Both the position numbers and the translations under genes were made by a program. From NCBI GenBank assembly GCA_009760855.2, contig WPIO01000143.1, forward strand, positions 926,237 through 990,236: a stretch of 64,000 nt of DNA, read 5' to 3'. Positions 1-11,300 of the stretch are shown here, one piece after another. The notes below the pieces were generated by a model. It worked only from the letters and a program-made list of their open reading frames with translations. It had not been told where the DNA came from and did no database searches. Positions within the stretch are counted from its first letter, which is position 1, and every line of letters begins with the position of its first letter. Source of the DNA: Cristatella mucedo (Eukaryota > Bryozoa > Phylactolaemata > Cristatellidae).

Positions 1-293
1 CTGGTGAGACGGTGGGTAGGACATCTGGAATGAATGCTGGAAAAACGAGTGCTGTCGTGGTGGTTGACCGAGCTGCTTGTTCTGATGCATTACTCGAGAA
101 TCCTGCACAGTTTGTGGCTGTTGCAAAAGACACTGCTTATACTGCTAAGTGCTAATCGGTGGCTGTAGCCGCTCCCCAAATTGTTGTTGTAGCAGCACGT
201 ACTGTTGCTGGGACGGTTGAGAGACCTTCTGCTGAGGCTCCATGGATTGAGTGCGATACGGGACTGCAAAAATTGGGGCTGCCACTGCCTTTG
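1..293 (-). pseudogene. Q-rich exon, broken copy (unit U1)
   Basis: This is the reverse-strand 5' part of the Q-rich exon seen intact at 13,870-14,202. It reads MEPQQKVSQPSQQQ from 243 leftward and follows a pyrimidine-AG acceptor next to 294. A one-base deletion between the acceptor and this Met shifts the frame, and a CAG to TAG change at 145-147 stops it. The rest of the exon and exon E lie off the left edge. It is a dead relative of the family; identity of the copy is clear, function is none. Confidence 0.7.
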
Positions 294-1250
294 CTGAAAT
301 TTAACAAGATGAAGACGAAGTATGTTATAGCATGTGCCTCAGATGACACTGATGCTTCTCAAAATTAATGTCCTTCAAAATTCTGGCAAAACAAAAGTCG
401 TCTTAAAATAGTTATCCTGAGCACGAAACGCACCCTTCATGAATGCTACCTATCACAAACCCGGCACCTAAAAAGTCGTACCTCCTCTTAGAGAGATACC
501 TTAAGTGTTAGTCGTCATTTCTTAACGGAAAACACCTAGCTAGTGCAAATTAGAAAGTTCCTTACCGGATTGACTCGACTTGATGGATCTGAATTAGCCG
601 TGACGTACTGCATGGAACTCGCAATAAACATGATTTTTTTTCGCGAACAAAGAGGTTATGCGAAAGTGACCCTTGAACAAAAAACCGAAGTGAGATGCTG
701 GCTATCCTAATACTAACCACGTTCATAGGACATATACACACATACTCCAAAATTATAATTAATATTACTATCGATTGGTCATCTTTAGAGCACCACAAGA
801 AAAATAAATCCCTATATGGAGATTTGCAACTCGTAGGAAGCTAACTGAAGATCCAGGTTCAGAAGCGATATGCACTGTATCACACCGATAAAAGCATAAC
901 CAATCAAACGACGAGACGTTCAGGGAAACCGGCAGCAGGGAGCTCCTGCTGGTAACGCATACTTCATTCATCACGTGCAGGTAAGCAGGCAAAACACACG
1001 GGAACAAATGAAACACTGACAAGCTATATTGTACGATTATTGATCGCGCCATGTAAGGTTCATTTTTATGTCACACTTACACGATTAATGGTCTCTTGAC
1101 TTAAAATAGCTGCTCACCAAATACTGTGAACATTCTCATGCTGCTATTTCACGTTTCGAACAATGCCGTAGTCAATCGCGACGGCCCCAAGGAGAGCACC
1201 ATTTTAACTACTTTGAAATCGCTTTTTTGGCAACAACTATATCTTTTACG
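294..1250 (-). repeat. Block Z, inverted copy (U1)
   Basis: This non-coding stretch lies upstream of the Q exon and matches, inverted, 12,950-13,869 and 42,660-43,647 and, in the same orientation, 29,619-30,530. A shared anchor is the stretch around 780-980 (the CTTGTGGTGCT box and the CTGCACGTGATGAATGAAGT box on the minus strand). Short ORFs here are not preserved with a common start between copies, so I call none. Confidence 0.6.
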
Positions 1251-2840
1251 AAATCAACACCTTACATGCCGACGACTGGGGTCGATCTTTGTACGAGCTT
1301 GCTTTCTCTTGCTTTCTGTTTCGTGGCCAGGAAATCTACACGAACAGCAATAGTCATTTCAAGTACCAAGCGATAACTAAACCAGCACGTTGGCTCTTTT
1401 AATCCTAGTGCAAGCAGAAAGAGTATGCTGCAACCATAAAATTTGGCTGGCCCGAATGTGCAGATTACAGGTTCACACAAGCGCCAGTCTTAGAAGAAAT
1501 CAATTCATTTCTCCAGCAGTCCAAAGGTTCGCTGTATCAGAGATAAAGTCAGAGAGATTACTGACTTCTGTCTTTAACAGCTGCACACTCCGGGGAAAAT
1601 TTCGACCGATTGGCTACACTATTTGATACAACCACACTAACTGAACAAGGAATGGAGTCTCGGCAGAAACGGATTTTGATTGCCAGTCAAAGCAGCTGAG
1701 TTTGTCTTCTCTACGGCATCGGAAGCCTTAGTTTCAACTTTCAGATGAAAATTCAACCGCACTACCTTCTATCTATGCCGTTATGTCTTTCAGGGTTGTA
1801 TGGTAAAGATGAATAAAATCTAAGCACGATAAAGCGTAAGGACGACCTTTTAGCCTCACATTTGTCACAAAAGTCTTCTGCTTTTCTGAAAAAAGTTGCG
1901 AATGCTATCGCTACTTATGACTAATCATACGACACGCCACACTCCTAACGATATTCAAAATGTATCGCAACTACCGAGTGTTAGTATATGAGGTACACAA
2001 TGTCTTAAATCCTATTGGCGGCGACTTAACCACAGCCATGCTAATCAAAAACTTCGCACACAAAACAGCAATGGCAAATAGGTAGTCACAACGTATAGCT
2101 GCATACATTGTAAAAAATCAAATGAGTCAAGTCCAAGAGTCAGATAAATGCGGTTCAAATATGCTATTAAAAGCTAAACCACTTGCGAGTCGGCAAGTAC
2201 AGGCTGGGCGTCACGACAGATTATGTGGCTACTCCCCTCCCGGTCGCATGCTGCGAACTACAACAGTCATGTTTGGATCCCTAAGCTCTTTTAGGTGTCA
2301 GGGACTGATACACAAAAGTAAAAAAAACGCACACTTAAAATGTACATACTCATATACGCATACATGCACACATACATGCCTGTAATCAGGTATACGGACA
2401 TGTATAGATATGTGCACCCATTCATAAATACATGCATAGGTAATATATGGTTAGATGCCATTTTTTGGTTTTGCTCCCTAAGAGAACTGGCGACCTTTTC
2501 CTCCAGACTTTCTTTTATGACTAGTGCCAAACAAGGTAACGCGTATCAGTGCATCACGGCTCTACACAGATCCGCTGAGGGATCATGCTGACCCTAACCT
2601 TTTCACAATCTTGCTGCAACTTGTTACGGCCAAAAAATTCCTTACCACATCAAGCAGAGCCCAGGAGTGATTCTGAGATATCTTTCTATTTAGAGGTTGT
2701 CTCTAAAAATCAAACACTACACCCCTAAAGCCTAAACGCAAAAACTCAAACCCAGAAAAATATATACTTGAACCACTGAGTTCAAAATATATATGATTTA
2801 ATTTTGGATCATTCTCTCTTTTTACAAATTAGGCGAATAT
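1250..2840 (-). repeat. Block Y, inverted copy (U1)
   Basis: Block Y of the composite unit on the minus strand. Anchors shared by all six copies are GCCGACGACTGGGGTCGA near 1,268, CTCCCCTCCCGGTCGCATGC near 2,235 and GGATCCCTAAGCTCTTTTAG near 2,275. Other copies: 5,590-7,115(+), 11,300-12,950(+), 30,530-32,200(-), 41,090-42,660(+), 55,640-57,400(-). No gene can be supported; the open frames are short and start differently in each copy. Confidence 0.65.
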
Positions 2841-3085
2841 TAGTGACGTCCTCTGGCGACCGTATTAAAAAGGACATGCCGGATTATAGATATTCGCGTG
2901 ACGTCATACCGTAAGAAGAAGTTCGTGCCCTTCCAAAGATGTGCAACCATGCAATTCGAGGAAGAGGAGCCGGTACCGGGTGCGACGTTGCACGGTGAGA
3001 GGAAAATGTTGACGACAACTTTCCAGCCACCCATGGACTGCACGGGATTCCTCTTCGAGTCAAGTTTTGCATGCCCAAAGGTCTC
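2840..3085 (-). repeat. Block X, short inverted copy (U1)
   Basis: A truncated copy of block X, recognised by the run from AATTAGGCGAATATTAGTGA through GATTATAGATATTCGCGTGA and ending at the CTCTTCGAGTCAAGTTTTGC box near 3,070. It contains the perfect palindrome TGACGTCA at 2,899-2,906. The block ends where the 29-bp minisatellite starts. Confidence 0.6.
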
Positions 3086-3240
3086 CAATTTCAGTGTGCA
3101 TGTTCAGAGCTCCCATATCTCAGTCTGCATGTGCAGAGTATTTCTGTCTCAGTGCTCATGTTTTTACAGCCCCTATAGCAGTGCATTAGAGCAGAGCGGC
3201 CCTATCTCGGTGCGAATGTCTGAACCGCCCCTATCTTAGT
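3085..3240 (+). repeat. 29-bp minisatellite, short array
   Basis: A handful of degenerate 29-bp units built around CTATCTCAGTG, alternating between a unit ending in ATGTCTGTAC-like sequence and one ending in GAGCAGAGC-like sequence. The same satellite recurs at 3,700, 33.3, 37.2, 40.1, 58.0 and 61.1 kb. Confidence 0.7.
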
Positions 3241-3360
3241 GGCTTAGATCTTTACTTACCATTCAATTGCATTTCCCTTTGCAGCAAATGTAAAGCGCCT
3301 AGAAAGAGATTAAGTTCTCTGAGGGCGCTTTATCAGGTGCATTATTATTGATGTGATTTA
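3241..3360 (+). mobile_element. L2-like LINE 3' end fragment
   Basis: Only the last part of a LINE 3' UTR remains. It ends with the family's terminal hairpin (AAAGCGCC pairing with GGCGCTTT around an AGAGA/TCTCT inner stem) and an ATTATTATT tail, matching the end of the longer element at 63,398-63,470. It sits between minisatellite and a reverse-strand LINE piece. Confidence 0.7.
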
Positions 3361-3361
3361 G

Positions 3362-3700
3362 ACGAAGCCAGTGCCTCATCTGCCAGACCAATCATTGTAC
3401 TTAATCGTTCAAGTAGGTGATGGTGATCAATGGTGTAGGAGACCGTGGATAGATCTAGCAGCACTCATACAGTGATATTAACATCATCAAGGGTGCATAG
3501 GATGTCATTGGTTACACGGAGGAGAGCAGTTACATTGGAGTGCAGCTTATTGAAACCCGATTGAAGTTTTGGTCGGAGAGGCTTAATGGAGGCACGAATG
3601 TGCACATTTTTTTCAGTAAAGAAGGCTGAAAACTTTTCGGCTGAGCCCTTAATATCTGGGGAGTCAGACCTGACAGCATTGGCCAGTAAATGGTTTACTG
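3362..3700 (-). mobile_element. L2-like LINE reverse transcriptase fragment
   Basis: On the minus strand this encodes AEKFSAFFTEKNVHIRASIK, then LQSGFNKLHSNVTALL and LVLLDLSTVSYTIDHH, the fingers and first palm motif of an L2-type reverse transcriptase. The segment between the first two peptides is missing relative to the sister fragment at 37,890-38,568, so it carries an internal deletion. It belongs to a second L2-like subfamily, distinct from the 34-37 kb element. Confidence 0.7.
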
Positions 3701-4470
3701 TCTTATAAAGCCTCTGAGATAGGGGTTGTACAGAAATACGCTCTTTGATAGGTTCACTTTGAGAAAGCTCATTGAAATAGGCACAGTACATACATAGGTT
3801 CTGTGATAGATGTACTCTGCACTTCTGTGGTTCTGTGATAGATGTACTCTGTTCTGTGATTCTGAGATAGATGTTATGTAATTATGTGATGTGGTTCAAT
3901 GATAGATATTCTGTGGGTGTGGTTCTGTGATAGATGTACTCTGTGATATTTGCACTCTGAGCAAGCACACTGAGATAGGGGTGGTACAGACCTATGCACT
4001 GAGAGATGTGGGGTCTGTGCATGCACACTGAGATGGAAACAGTACAGACATAATCACTGAGATAGGTGGGCTCTGCTCAAGGACACTGAGATAGGAGGGT
4101 ACAGACATAGGCACTGAGATAGGTGCGCTGTACTCAAGCCCACTGAGATAGGGCCTGTAAAGACCTAAGCCACTAAGATAGGGGCGGTACGGACATATGC
4201 TCTGTGATAGGCACACTGTGAGCAAGCGAACTAATATGGGGGCGGTACAGACATAGGCACTGAGATAGGTGCTCTCTACTCAAGCACACTGAGATATTGG
4301 GGGTACAGTCATTCCAACTGGGATAGGGGCATAGCACTGAGACAGGGTTGAGCTGTGCATTCACACTTAGATTCGGACGCTCAGTGCATGCAGACGGACA
4401 TAGGGATAATACAGACAATATCACTGAGATAGAGAAGCTCTGAACATACACACTGAAATAGGAGACCTTG
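3700..4470 (-). repeat. 29-bp minisatellite array
   Basis: A degenerate array read best on the minus strand, units of the type CCTATCTCAGTG followed by alternating tails. At 3,790-3,960 a variant with TATCACAGAACCACA-like units takes over; the same variant block occurs at 33,910-34,070 and 61,210-61,370, so it was copied with the array. Open frames through it are low-complexity artefacts. Confidence 0.8.
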
Positions 4471-4499
4471 GGGATTGCTAACAGACGAAGGGTAGGGTC

Positions 4500-5590
4500 C
4501 TCTCGACCACTAACGTGCATGTTATGCACGTACGTGCAGGTTACATACAGGCATTCTCCTCGAGGTGGACTCGGTGAGTCCTAGCACCCGGGATTGGCCA
4601 CTGGACTTTCGAAGGGAGCGAACCCAGTAGCACCGATGGAGCAGGGCGCTGCTCTGGGAAGGGTAAGCTTACTAGAGCGCCTGTACGAGATCGTCGCTCG
4701 ATGAACATCGGTGGCTGGGATTCGCCAAGCGACGGCTGAAGCGATTTAGCCGGCCCGAATGCTTTAATGTTGACTCGTGAACTCTATATGATTATACAAG
4801 GCTTTCCTTACGCAACAAGCTGGAAAATATGCATACCTGATAAGAAAAGCATCGTAATCAAAACTTGACTCAAAGAGAGAAATTCCGTGCACTTCCTGGC
4901 AGGCTGGAAATTTGTCGTCAACGTTTCCCTCTCACCGTGCACATTCCGAACCGGCGCCAGCTCCTATGACTCGAGTTGCCTGGCTGCACATCCATATAAG
5001 GCAGGAGCTTCATACGGTATGACGTCACGCGAATATCTATAATCACGTGCCCTTTTTTCATACGATCGCCGGAAGACGTCGCTAAGATGCGCCTAGTTTA
5101 TAATAGAGAGAGAGAATGATCGCAAAAAAATTCTGACAAGAATACACTTCGCTATTACCATTGCCGTTTCCCTCGAAGCTTCAGAGAGTTCGTGTGCGAT
5201 TAGTCGCTGGTGGGATACAGGTGGCAGGTTCGTAGCTTCCGGCGCGACCGCGTGTCGGCTTGAGATGACGACAGTAAACGGCCGCAAGGCTCTAGACGCT
5301 AACCCTGCCCTTGCGGCCCGGAACTGATCGACCGCGAACTGACGGGCTTCATCAACTCGGACAAATTCGCCGACAACGAGCCGAAAGCTGTCGCTTGTCG
5401 CGGCCGACTGTCCGCGGTCAGGACGGCGGCGCTTTCTCTGCGACGCGACTTTGATGGGCGCTCGAAATGGCGCCTATTAGCTCGTGTCATTCGGCCACAT
5501 CGTACTTGTGCGGTGGCCCCCTTGCGTTCGTTTACCGTGGTGGGTCAGGTTTTCGTCACGGACTGTGTGCCAATAATTATCCAGTAAGCT
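4500..5590 (+). repeat. Blocks S and X (U2)
   Basis: S (about 4,530-4,860) starts near the palindrome GCACGTACGTGC and includes the GAGGTGGACTCGGTGAGTCC box; it recurs inverted at 32,935-33,300 and direct at 63,480-63,830. X (4,860-5,590) contains TGACGTCA at 5,020-5,027, the GATCGCCGGAAGACGTCGCT box and a long GC-richer half. Its short ORFs are frameshifted relative to those in 10,952-11,295, which argues against coding. Confidence 0.65.
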
Positions 5591-7115
5591 GGTAGGTGTG
5601 GTATTTAATGTCCGTCTACGTTTACCTCATTTAAACGCATTTCTGAACCGTCCTTTCAGCTTAGATCACAAGATTTTGGGCGAAGTGATTCGGAGGATGG
5701 ATACTATGAGGGTTTTTATCTTTAGGACTCAGCGGTTCAAGTTTAAATTATTCTATATTTGAGTTTTTGCGTTTAGGTTTTAGGGTTGTAGTGTCTGATT
5801 TTTAAAGGCAATCTCTCGATAGAAAGATATCTCAAAATCACTCAAGATCTCTGCTTGATGTGGTAGGGGTTTTTTGGGCCGTAACAAGTGGCAGCAAGAT
5901 TGTGATACATTCAGGGTTAGCATGATCCCTTAGTCGTTCTGTGTAGAGCCGTGATGCACTGACACGCGTTATCTTGATTTGCACAAGTCATAAAAGAAAG
6001 TCTGGAGAAAAAAGGTCGCCAGTTCTCTTAGGGAGCAAAACCAACAAATGGTATGCAACCATGTGTAACCTATGCTTGTATTTATTAATGCTTGCACGCA
6101 TCCAGACGTGTCCGAATACCTGATTACACGCATGCATGTGTGCGTGTACGTGTATTTGAGTATGTACATTGTAAGTGTTTGCGTTTTTATTTTTGTGTAT
6201 CAGTCCCTGACACCTAAATGAGCTTAGGGATCCAAACATGACTGTTATTGTTAGAAGCTTGCGACCGGGAGGGGAGTTGCAGCATAGTCTGTCGTGACGC
6301 CCAGCATGTTCTTGCCGACTGGCAAGTAGTGTAGCTTTTCACAGCGTACTTGAACCGCAATTATCTCACTCTGGGACTTGACATTTTCGCTTTTTCACAA
6401 CGCATGCAGGTATACGTTGTGACTATCTATTTCCCATTGCTGCTATGTGTGCGAAGTTTTAGATTAGCATAGCTATGGTTAAGTCCCTGCCAGCAGGATT
6501 TAAGACATTGTGTGCCTCATATACTAACACTCGTTAGTTGCTATACATTTTGAATATCGTTAGGAGTGTGGCGTGTCGTATGAGTAGTCATAAGAAGCGA
6601 TAGCGTTCGCAACTTCTTTCAGGAAAACGAAAGACTTTTGTGACAAATGTGAGACTAAAAGGTCGTCCTTACGCTTTATCGTGCTTAGATTTTATTCATC
6701 TTTACCATACAACCCTGAAAGACATTACGGCATAGATAGAAAGTAGTATGATTGAATTTTTATCGGAAATTTGAAACTAAGACTTCAGATGCCGTAGAGA
6801 AGACATACTCAGCTGCTTTGACCGGCAATCGAAATCCGTTTCTGCCGAGACTCCATTCGTTGTTCAGTAACTGTAGTTGTATTGAATAGTGTAGCCAATC
6901 GGTCGAAATATTCCCCAGAGGGTGCAGCTGTTGAAGACGGAAGTGAGTAATCTCTTGGACTTTAGTTCTGATACAGCGGGACTGGTGGAGAAATGAATTG
7001 GATTCCCTTTAGACGCACTTGTGTGAAACTGTAATCTGCACATTCGGGCAAGCCACGTTTTATGGTTGCAGCATACTCTTTCTGCTTGCACTAGGATTAA
7101 TGGACGAAATAGAGA
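5590..7115 (+). repeat. Block Y (U2), fused directly to V
   Basis: Direct-orientation copy of block Y, forming with 1,250-2,840 an inverted pair around the minisatellite/LINE region at 3.1-4.5 kb. Near 7,110 the Y sequence (CTTGCACTAGGATTAATGGA) stops and V sequence (AGAGAAAGCATGATCGAATG) starts. In U3 and U5 Y is followed by Z, Q, E and W, so U2 has lost the whole gene-bearing middle. Confidence 0.65.
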
Positions 7116-8868
7116 AAGCATGATCGAATGGTTAGAGTTGAATGCACACAACGCTTGGACGCTACTGCAGCTCCTGCGGTGGCGAATCTAGCGACGTATC
7201 TTGCACGCAGAAGCATGGACGTAAGCTGTAAAAAGAATTATACTTTATTCGTCTTAAAGCGTACACATATGAGAGCTTGACGAATCACCAGAGTTGGCAG
7301 AAGGCACGCGAAATATCAGTTGGCTATAATTTTGCCCAAAGTGAAGCGTTTGCACTAATTATTACAGCAGCAGGGTATTATCACCAGCATTACCCAGTCC
7401 GGGCAATCGCACGGCTTGGGTAGCGAACCAGCTGCGACCTCCTTTACGGTGAGTACGCAGCTACTGGACGAGTCGATGCTATCTAGGGTCGTCGTTGGAC
7501 TGTCAAGTAAAACGAAGTGGACGTTTGAATTTTGATCTAACTGAGCAGGAAGGTGAAAATATCAGCCATGCATTCGATTCTGAGTAGAAAGGTCAAAGGT
7601 TACGTTGCGAAGCAGTACGATTTTGTCATAGCGTTGAATGCAAACGGCTCGCACGTGACGGCACACAAAAACACCACCGCTAACTTCCACACGTGTATTA
7701 CCTCTGTGAACAAACGATGGTGTATTAGCCTGTATTTCCACACGGATGCTGGCCAGGCCTCAAGCACGTGACGCCCCACCCAGCGAGTTAGTTACAGCCT
7801 CTAGGGCCTCTGCGGACCGTGACCGTGACAAATCGCTACGGCCCATAAACGGGGCCGTAAACTGGCCTCAGCGGCAATAACCCGGCCGTAAAAGCCAGCA
7901 GGCCATAAACGCCGTTCGCATCTAAACGACAGACGTAACGAAGCAGCCGCATCCCAAGACACCGAATCCGTTATGGGCATCGGCTTTATTGGGCGGCGCC
8001 TCATGTTAGGCCGGAGCGGGAAGTCCGTACCAGTTAGCTCTAGGCGAAATGGCGCAGCGGGTGCGACGTGGTGAGGAGACTCGCGCCCGCCTCCCGCTCG
8101 ACAGCGGCGTCTAGCGGAGAAATCCGGCTAATGGGCGCGCGACCTGCAGACCTGCCCGTCGCAGGACGCGAGCTCCGGCCATCGCAACGAACGGCCGATG
8201 AGCGGCGGCGGATGCTCGCGCATCTGTCGTTGGCGCAGATAACCGAAAGCATGCTGGCTTGTGGTCTCGACGTCGCGCGAGCGCTGGCTGCTTCTGCAGT
8301 GCAGTGCGAGCGAAACGGAAAAAGACGCCGCATGCGTTTCTCCGGCGGGCATCCGAGTGCAGCGCCGATCTACCGTCTGCCTATTCGTTAACTCCAAACG
8401 TGTCTTCGCTGCTGAATCGTCCCCCCTTGCGCACACGCTCACTTGCATGCGGGAAGAGATCTCTCTCGCAGCGATCGCAATGACCGGCACCGCGAGAGAG
8501 CGGCATAATTGCGAGTACGCCTGGGTGCCGGCCGCTGGGGTCAACCGTGGTCGTCAGCGGCCTCGATGCTAGTGGTTGCGTTAGACGCCGCATTCAGGAA
8601 GGCTGCTATCCGGCGTGTGCCGTGAGCGCGCTCGCACGCCCTTCCGAGCGCATGACCCCGACCAGCGGTCGATGGGCTGTGCCATCAGGCGGAAGAGAGG
8701 TCGTCAACGCGTTGCCGAGTCGCCTCGGTCACGCCCCGCCGTCGTCTCGCTCAGCTCCGCCGCTGCCGTCGCAGCTGCAGCCTTAGTCGCCGCCGCCGCA
8801 GTCGTCGCCGTCGCCATGGCCGTGTGTACGACGATCGTAGCCGTGAGAAAGGAGAACTAGTTTTGGCA
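7116..8868 (+). repeat. Block V, GC-rich copy (U2)
   Basis: Copy of block V, also found at 18,476-20,911 (interrupted), 21,311-22,500 (inverted) and 48,893-51,100 (inverted). The second half is strongly GC- and CpG-rich and ends in GCC/GTC-type low-complexity sequence near 8,780-8,810. It contains the conserved cluster of GGCCRTAAA motifs at 7,841-7,910. A 72-codon open frame at 7,553-7,771 recurs in other copies but begins with GTG, and the internal ATG is not conserved. At about 8,868 the composition flips to AT-rich. Confidence 0.6.
7841..7910 (+). promoter_or_regulatory. Cluster of five GGCCRTAAAC-like motifs in V
   Basis: Five near-iterations begin at about 7,841, 7,853, 7,873, 7,884 and 7,901 (forms GCCCATAAAC, GGCCGTAAAC, GGCAATAACC, GGCCGTAAAA, GGCCATAAAC). 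The same cluster lies in V copies at 20,291-20,360, 21,688-21,758 (inverted) and 49,932-50,001 (inverted). CCATAAA resembles the posterior Hox/CDX core, but a protein-binding role is only a guess. Confidence 0.3.
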
Positions 8869-9822
8869 GACAATAAAAGTACATTCAGTATTTCATTTTC
8901 ACTTTCAAGATTATCTGGATTTCATGCGGACATGAACAAAATGTCCCATAAGATTCCAATTACACTTGAAATGACAAGATTTGGTTGAAATTATTTTGAT
9001 GCTATAATGATCGCTGCATCAGGATTAGCGGCAGATTCAACGAACACATTAGCAAGTAGTGGAATAGCTGGAGCTAATGCTGAAGGCCCCACGGAATGCA
9101 TTTAGAATTGTTATGTCAAAAATGGGACTATTGGTTCCATGTATTACTCCTAAAGGAAGTAATCCAATAGCTCTTGCAGATATATCAAGTGAAAGATTCG
9201 AGGAAATTAGGCTTAAATACAAAGTGAGACGCTGTGAGAATATGACTCTAAACAGTTTCAACCAAGGATTGAAATATACGAGAACAATGTCTGTGCAGAA
9301 TACTATTGATCAAGTTAGACAGTTGATTGTAGCTATTATATAACTGAACCTATTGCTGGTAATTTTATAGATATGAAACTTGAAATAGTAATCATTGTTT
9401 TACTAGTGATGGTGTTTACAGATATTCATCAGATGGTTAAATTTGTGGTGAGACTTTAGTAGAAATGAACTGCTTATGGAGTAAAAGTATTATTAAAGAT
9501 TGTATGCGTAAACAGCACCATGCTCTATGTGTACTAGGTTTTCAAGTATTAAAACTAAGTGAATGTCAATGTTTTGAGTTTGAAATTTGTGTTCCTCAAC
9601 TAAACTGTAAACAACCATCACTAGACTGTATGGCTGCAGATAAATTTAGAGTTCCAACTCAATATGAGTTTGATAATCATATCAGAAGCCAACTTTTCAT
9701 GTTATTACTTTAAGATAAAAAGTACTGTGACTTTTTAGTTTGGTATTATAAGCAATTATGACAGATTTATTAATAAAAATGGAAAAAGCTATGATATAAA
9801 GTAATATATAAGAAGATCGTTA
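8869..9822. other. AT-rich island with decayed coding sequence
   Basis: Composition changes abruptly from the GC-rich V block to AT-rich DNA with no relative elsewhere in the window. Readable stretches on the plus strand include 9,092-9,343 (starting after a frame change, with SSERFEEIRLKYKVRRCENM) and about 9,394-9,713 (with CFTSDGVYRYSSDG, a stop, ICGETLVEMNCLWSK, and later MAADKFRVPTQYEFDNHIRS). They look like pieces of one or two old genes broken by stops and frameshifts. I do not recognise the family; a transposon or an integrated DNA virus are both possible. Confidence 0.35.
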
Positions 9823-10353
9823 CTCGAAGGGTGGGTGGGATCAAAGCAAAGCTATAACTGAGTTTCATCCTCATAGAAGTGAAAGCCTAGATTGTGCTTG
9901 GCAATCACGTAAGCAAGAAGAAGAGTATTAACCGTAAAAAGAACCTGACCTAGCAAGGAGCCCTGGGGTACCCCATATTTCAGAGGTACTTCAGATGATC
10001 CTTGTCCATTCGCGTCAATACTCTGGAGTCTCCCACTGAGATAGGACGTGAACGACTGCAGGGCAGTGCCAGTGCTGCCCAGGCGAGATGAGGGGCACTC
10101 TAGAAAAACTTTGTGATCGATGGTGTCAAAAGCTGCCAAAAGATCGAGAAAAACAAGCAGAGACACTCTACCTTTGTCTGCATTCCTAAAAAGGTCGTCG
10201 TACAGCCTAAGCAATGCTGACTCTGTAGATGGATGAGCTCTAAAGCCAGACTGGATCTTACTAGCGATTTTTTCAGTTTCAATATAGAAGTTCAGCTAGT
10301 CCGCAGCAACCCGTTCCACTGTCTTTGATAAGAATGGTAGAAGGGAGACTAAG
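9823..10353 (-). mobile_element. L2-like LINE internal RT fragment
   Basis: The minus strand encodes the fingers/palm of the reverse transcriptase seen at 35,185-36,576: IQSGFRAHPSTESALLRLYD, LVFLDLLAAFDTIDHK, YGVPQGSLLGQ and HFYEDETQL. The catalytic YADD is changed to YEDE, so it would be inactive. Both LINE ends are missing, unusual for target-primed insertion. CGTTA occurs on both sides (9,818-9,822 and 10,354-10,358), a possible short target duplication or microhomology. Confidence 0.8.
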
Positions 10354-10640
10354 CGTTATTTTTAATGAATTAAGTACTAGAAAGTGTTACTCGTAATGGT
10401 ATTCCTTGTTTATAACTTAAATTATATATCTTATTTTTGATACATTAGCTAGACTCGATCTAACTTTAGTATTATACTGCAAAATCTCATCATATATTTG
10501 GATAACAGAATTTTCTCTAAAGTCAGGTAATTTCCTATGAGTTTTTCTTTTTTGGGGAAGTAAAACTTATTACGATAGTTTACTAATTTTAGTGGAATAC
10601 ATTAAGTAGTATGTTTTTGAAAGGTATGAAGATTACGGAC
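10354..10640. other. AT-rich island, right part
   Basis: AT-rich sequence resumes after the LINE fragment and ends where block X begins near 10,640. On the minus strand about 45 codons are open (including LPDFRENSVIQIYDEILQYN), with no start or stop context. It is probably the other half of the 8,869-9,822 island, split by the LINE fragment. Origin is unknown. Confidence 0.3.
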
Positions 10641-11300
10641 GTGAGCGAGTTCTAGACGAGCGATCGGACTCAGCGTGTTGATGTGCGTCGCTGCACATCT
10701 TGGAAGGGCAGGAGCTTCAGGCGGTATGACGTCACACGAATATCTATAATCCGGCGTGTCCGTTTTTCATATGGTCGCCGGAGGGCGTCGCCAAGATGCA
10801 CCTTATTTTAAAAGAAATTAAGAGAACGATCGAGAAAAAAATTCTAATTAGAATCTGCTTCGCTATTACTATTGGCGTTTCGCTCGAATCGTCAGAGAGT
10901 TCGTGCCAGATTAGTCGCCAGTAGGACACAGGTGGCAGGCTTTAGCTTCCGGTGCGACCGCTTGTCGGCGTGATACGACGAAAGCAACGGTCGCGAGGCT
11001 CTCGACGCGAACGCTGCCCTTACGGCCCGGAGCTGATCGACCGCGAACTGACGGGCTTCACCAACTCGGACAAATTCACCGACAACGAGCCGAAAGCTGT
11101 TGCTTGTCACGGCCGACTGTTCGCGGTAAGGACGGGGCGCTTTCTAGGCGCTGCGACTTTGCTGGGCGTTTGAAATGGCGTCCGGTAGCTCATGTCGTTC
11201 GGCGGCCGCATCGTACTTGCACGGTCGCCCCATTGCATTCATATACCGAGCCGGGTCAGGTTTTCGTAACGGACTGTCCGCCAATAAATATCTAGTAAGC
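10640..11300 (+). repeat. Block X (U3)
   Basis: Direct copy of block X starting with TTGGAAGGGCAGGAGCTTC and TGACGTCA at 10,727-10,734, then a GC-rich half. It aligns with 4,990-5,590 and, inverted, 32,200-32,800 and 57,400-57,850. An open frame at 10,952-11,173 is not maintained in the other copies. Confidence 0.6.

Noticed and set aside
768..1052. Shared ORF in block Z (768-1,052 minus and 13,128-13,334 plus)
   Set aside because: A homologous stretch, but starts and stops differ and the U6 copy of Z is deleted; more likely non-coding shared sequence.
7553..7771. 72-codon frame in block V also present at 21,822-22,040 and 50,065-50,283
   Set aside because: It begins with GTG, the internal ATG is not conserved (AGG in one copy), and one copy is cut by a transposon. 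No coding signature beyond shared ancestry.
8040..8868. Many overlapping open frames on both strands in the GC-rich part of V
   Set aside because: High GC lowers stop-codon frequency; frames overlap on both strands and do not keep start or stop in the other V copies.
8869..9822. Naming the AT-rich island as a specific virus or transposon gene
   Set aside because: The open patches are broken and no family motif could be recognised with confidence from sequence alone.
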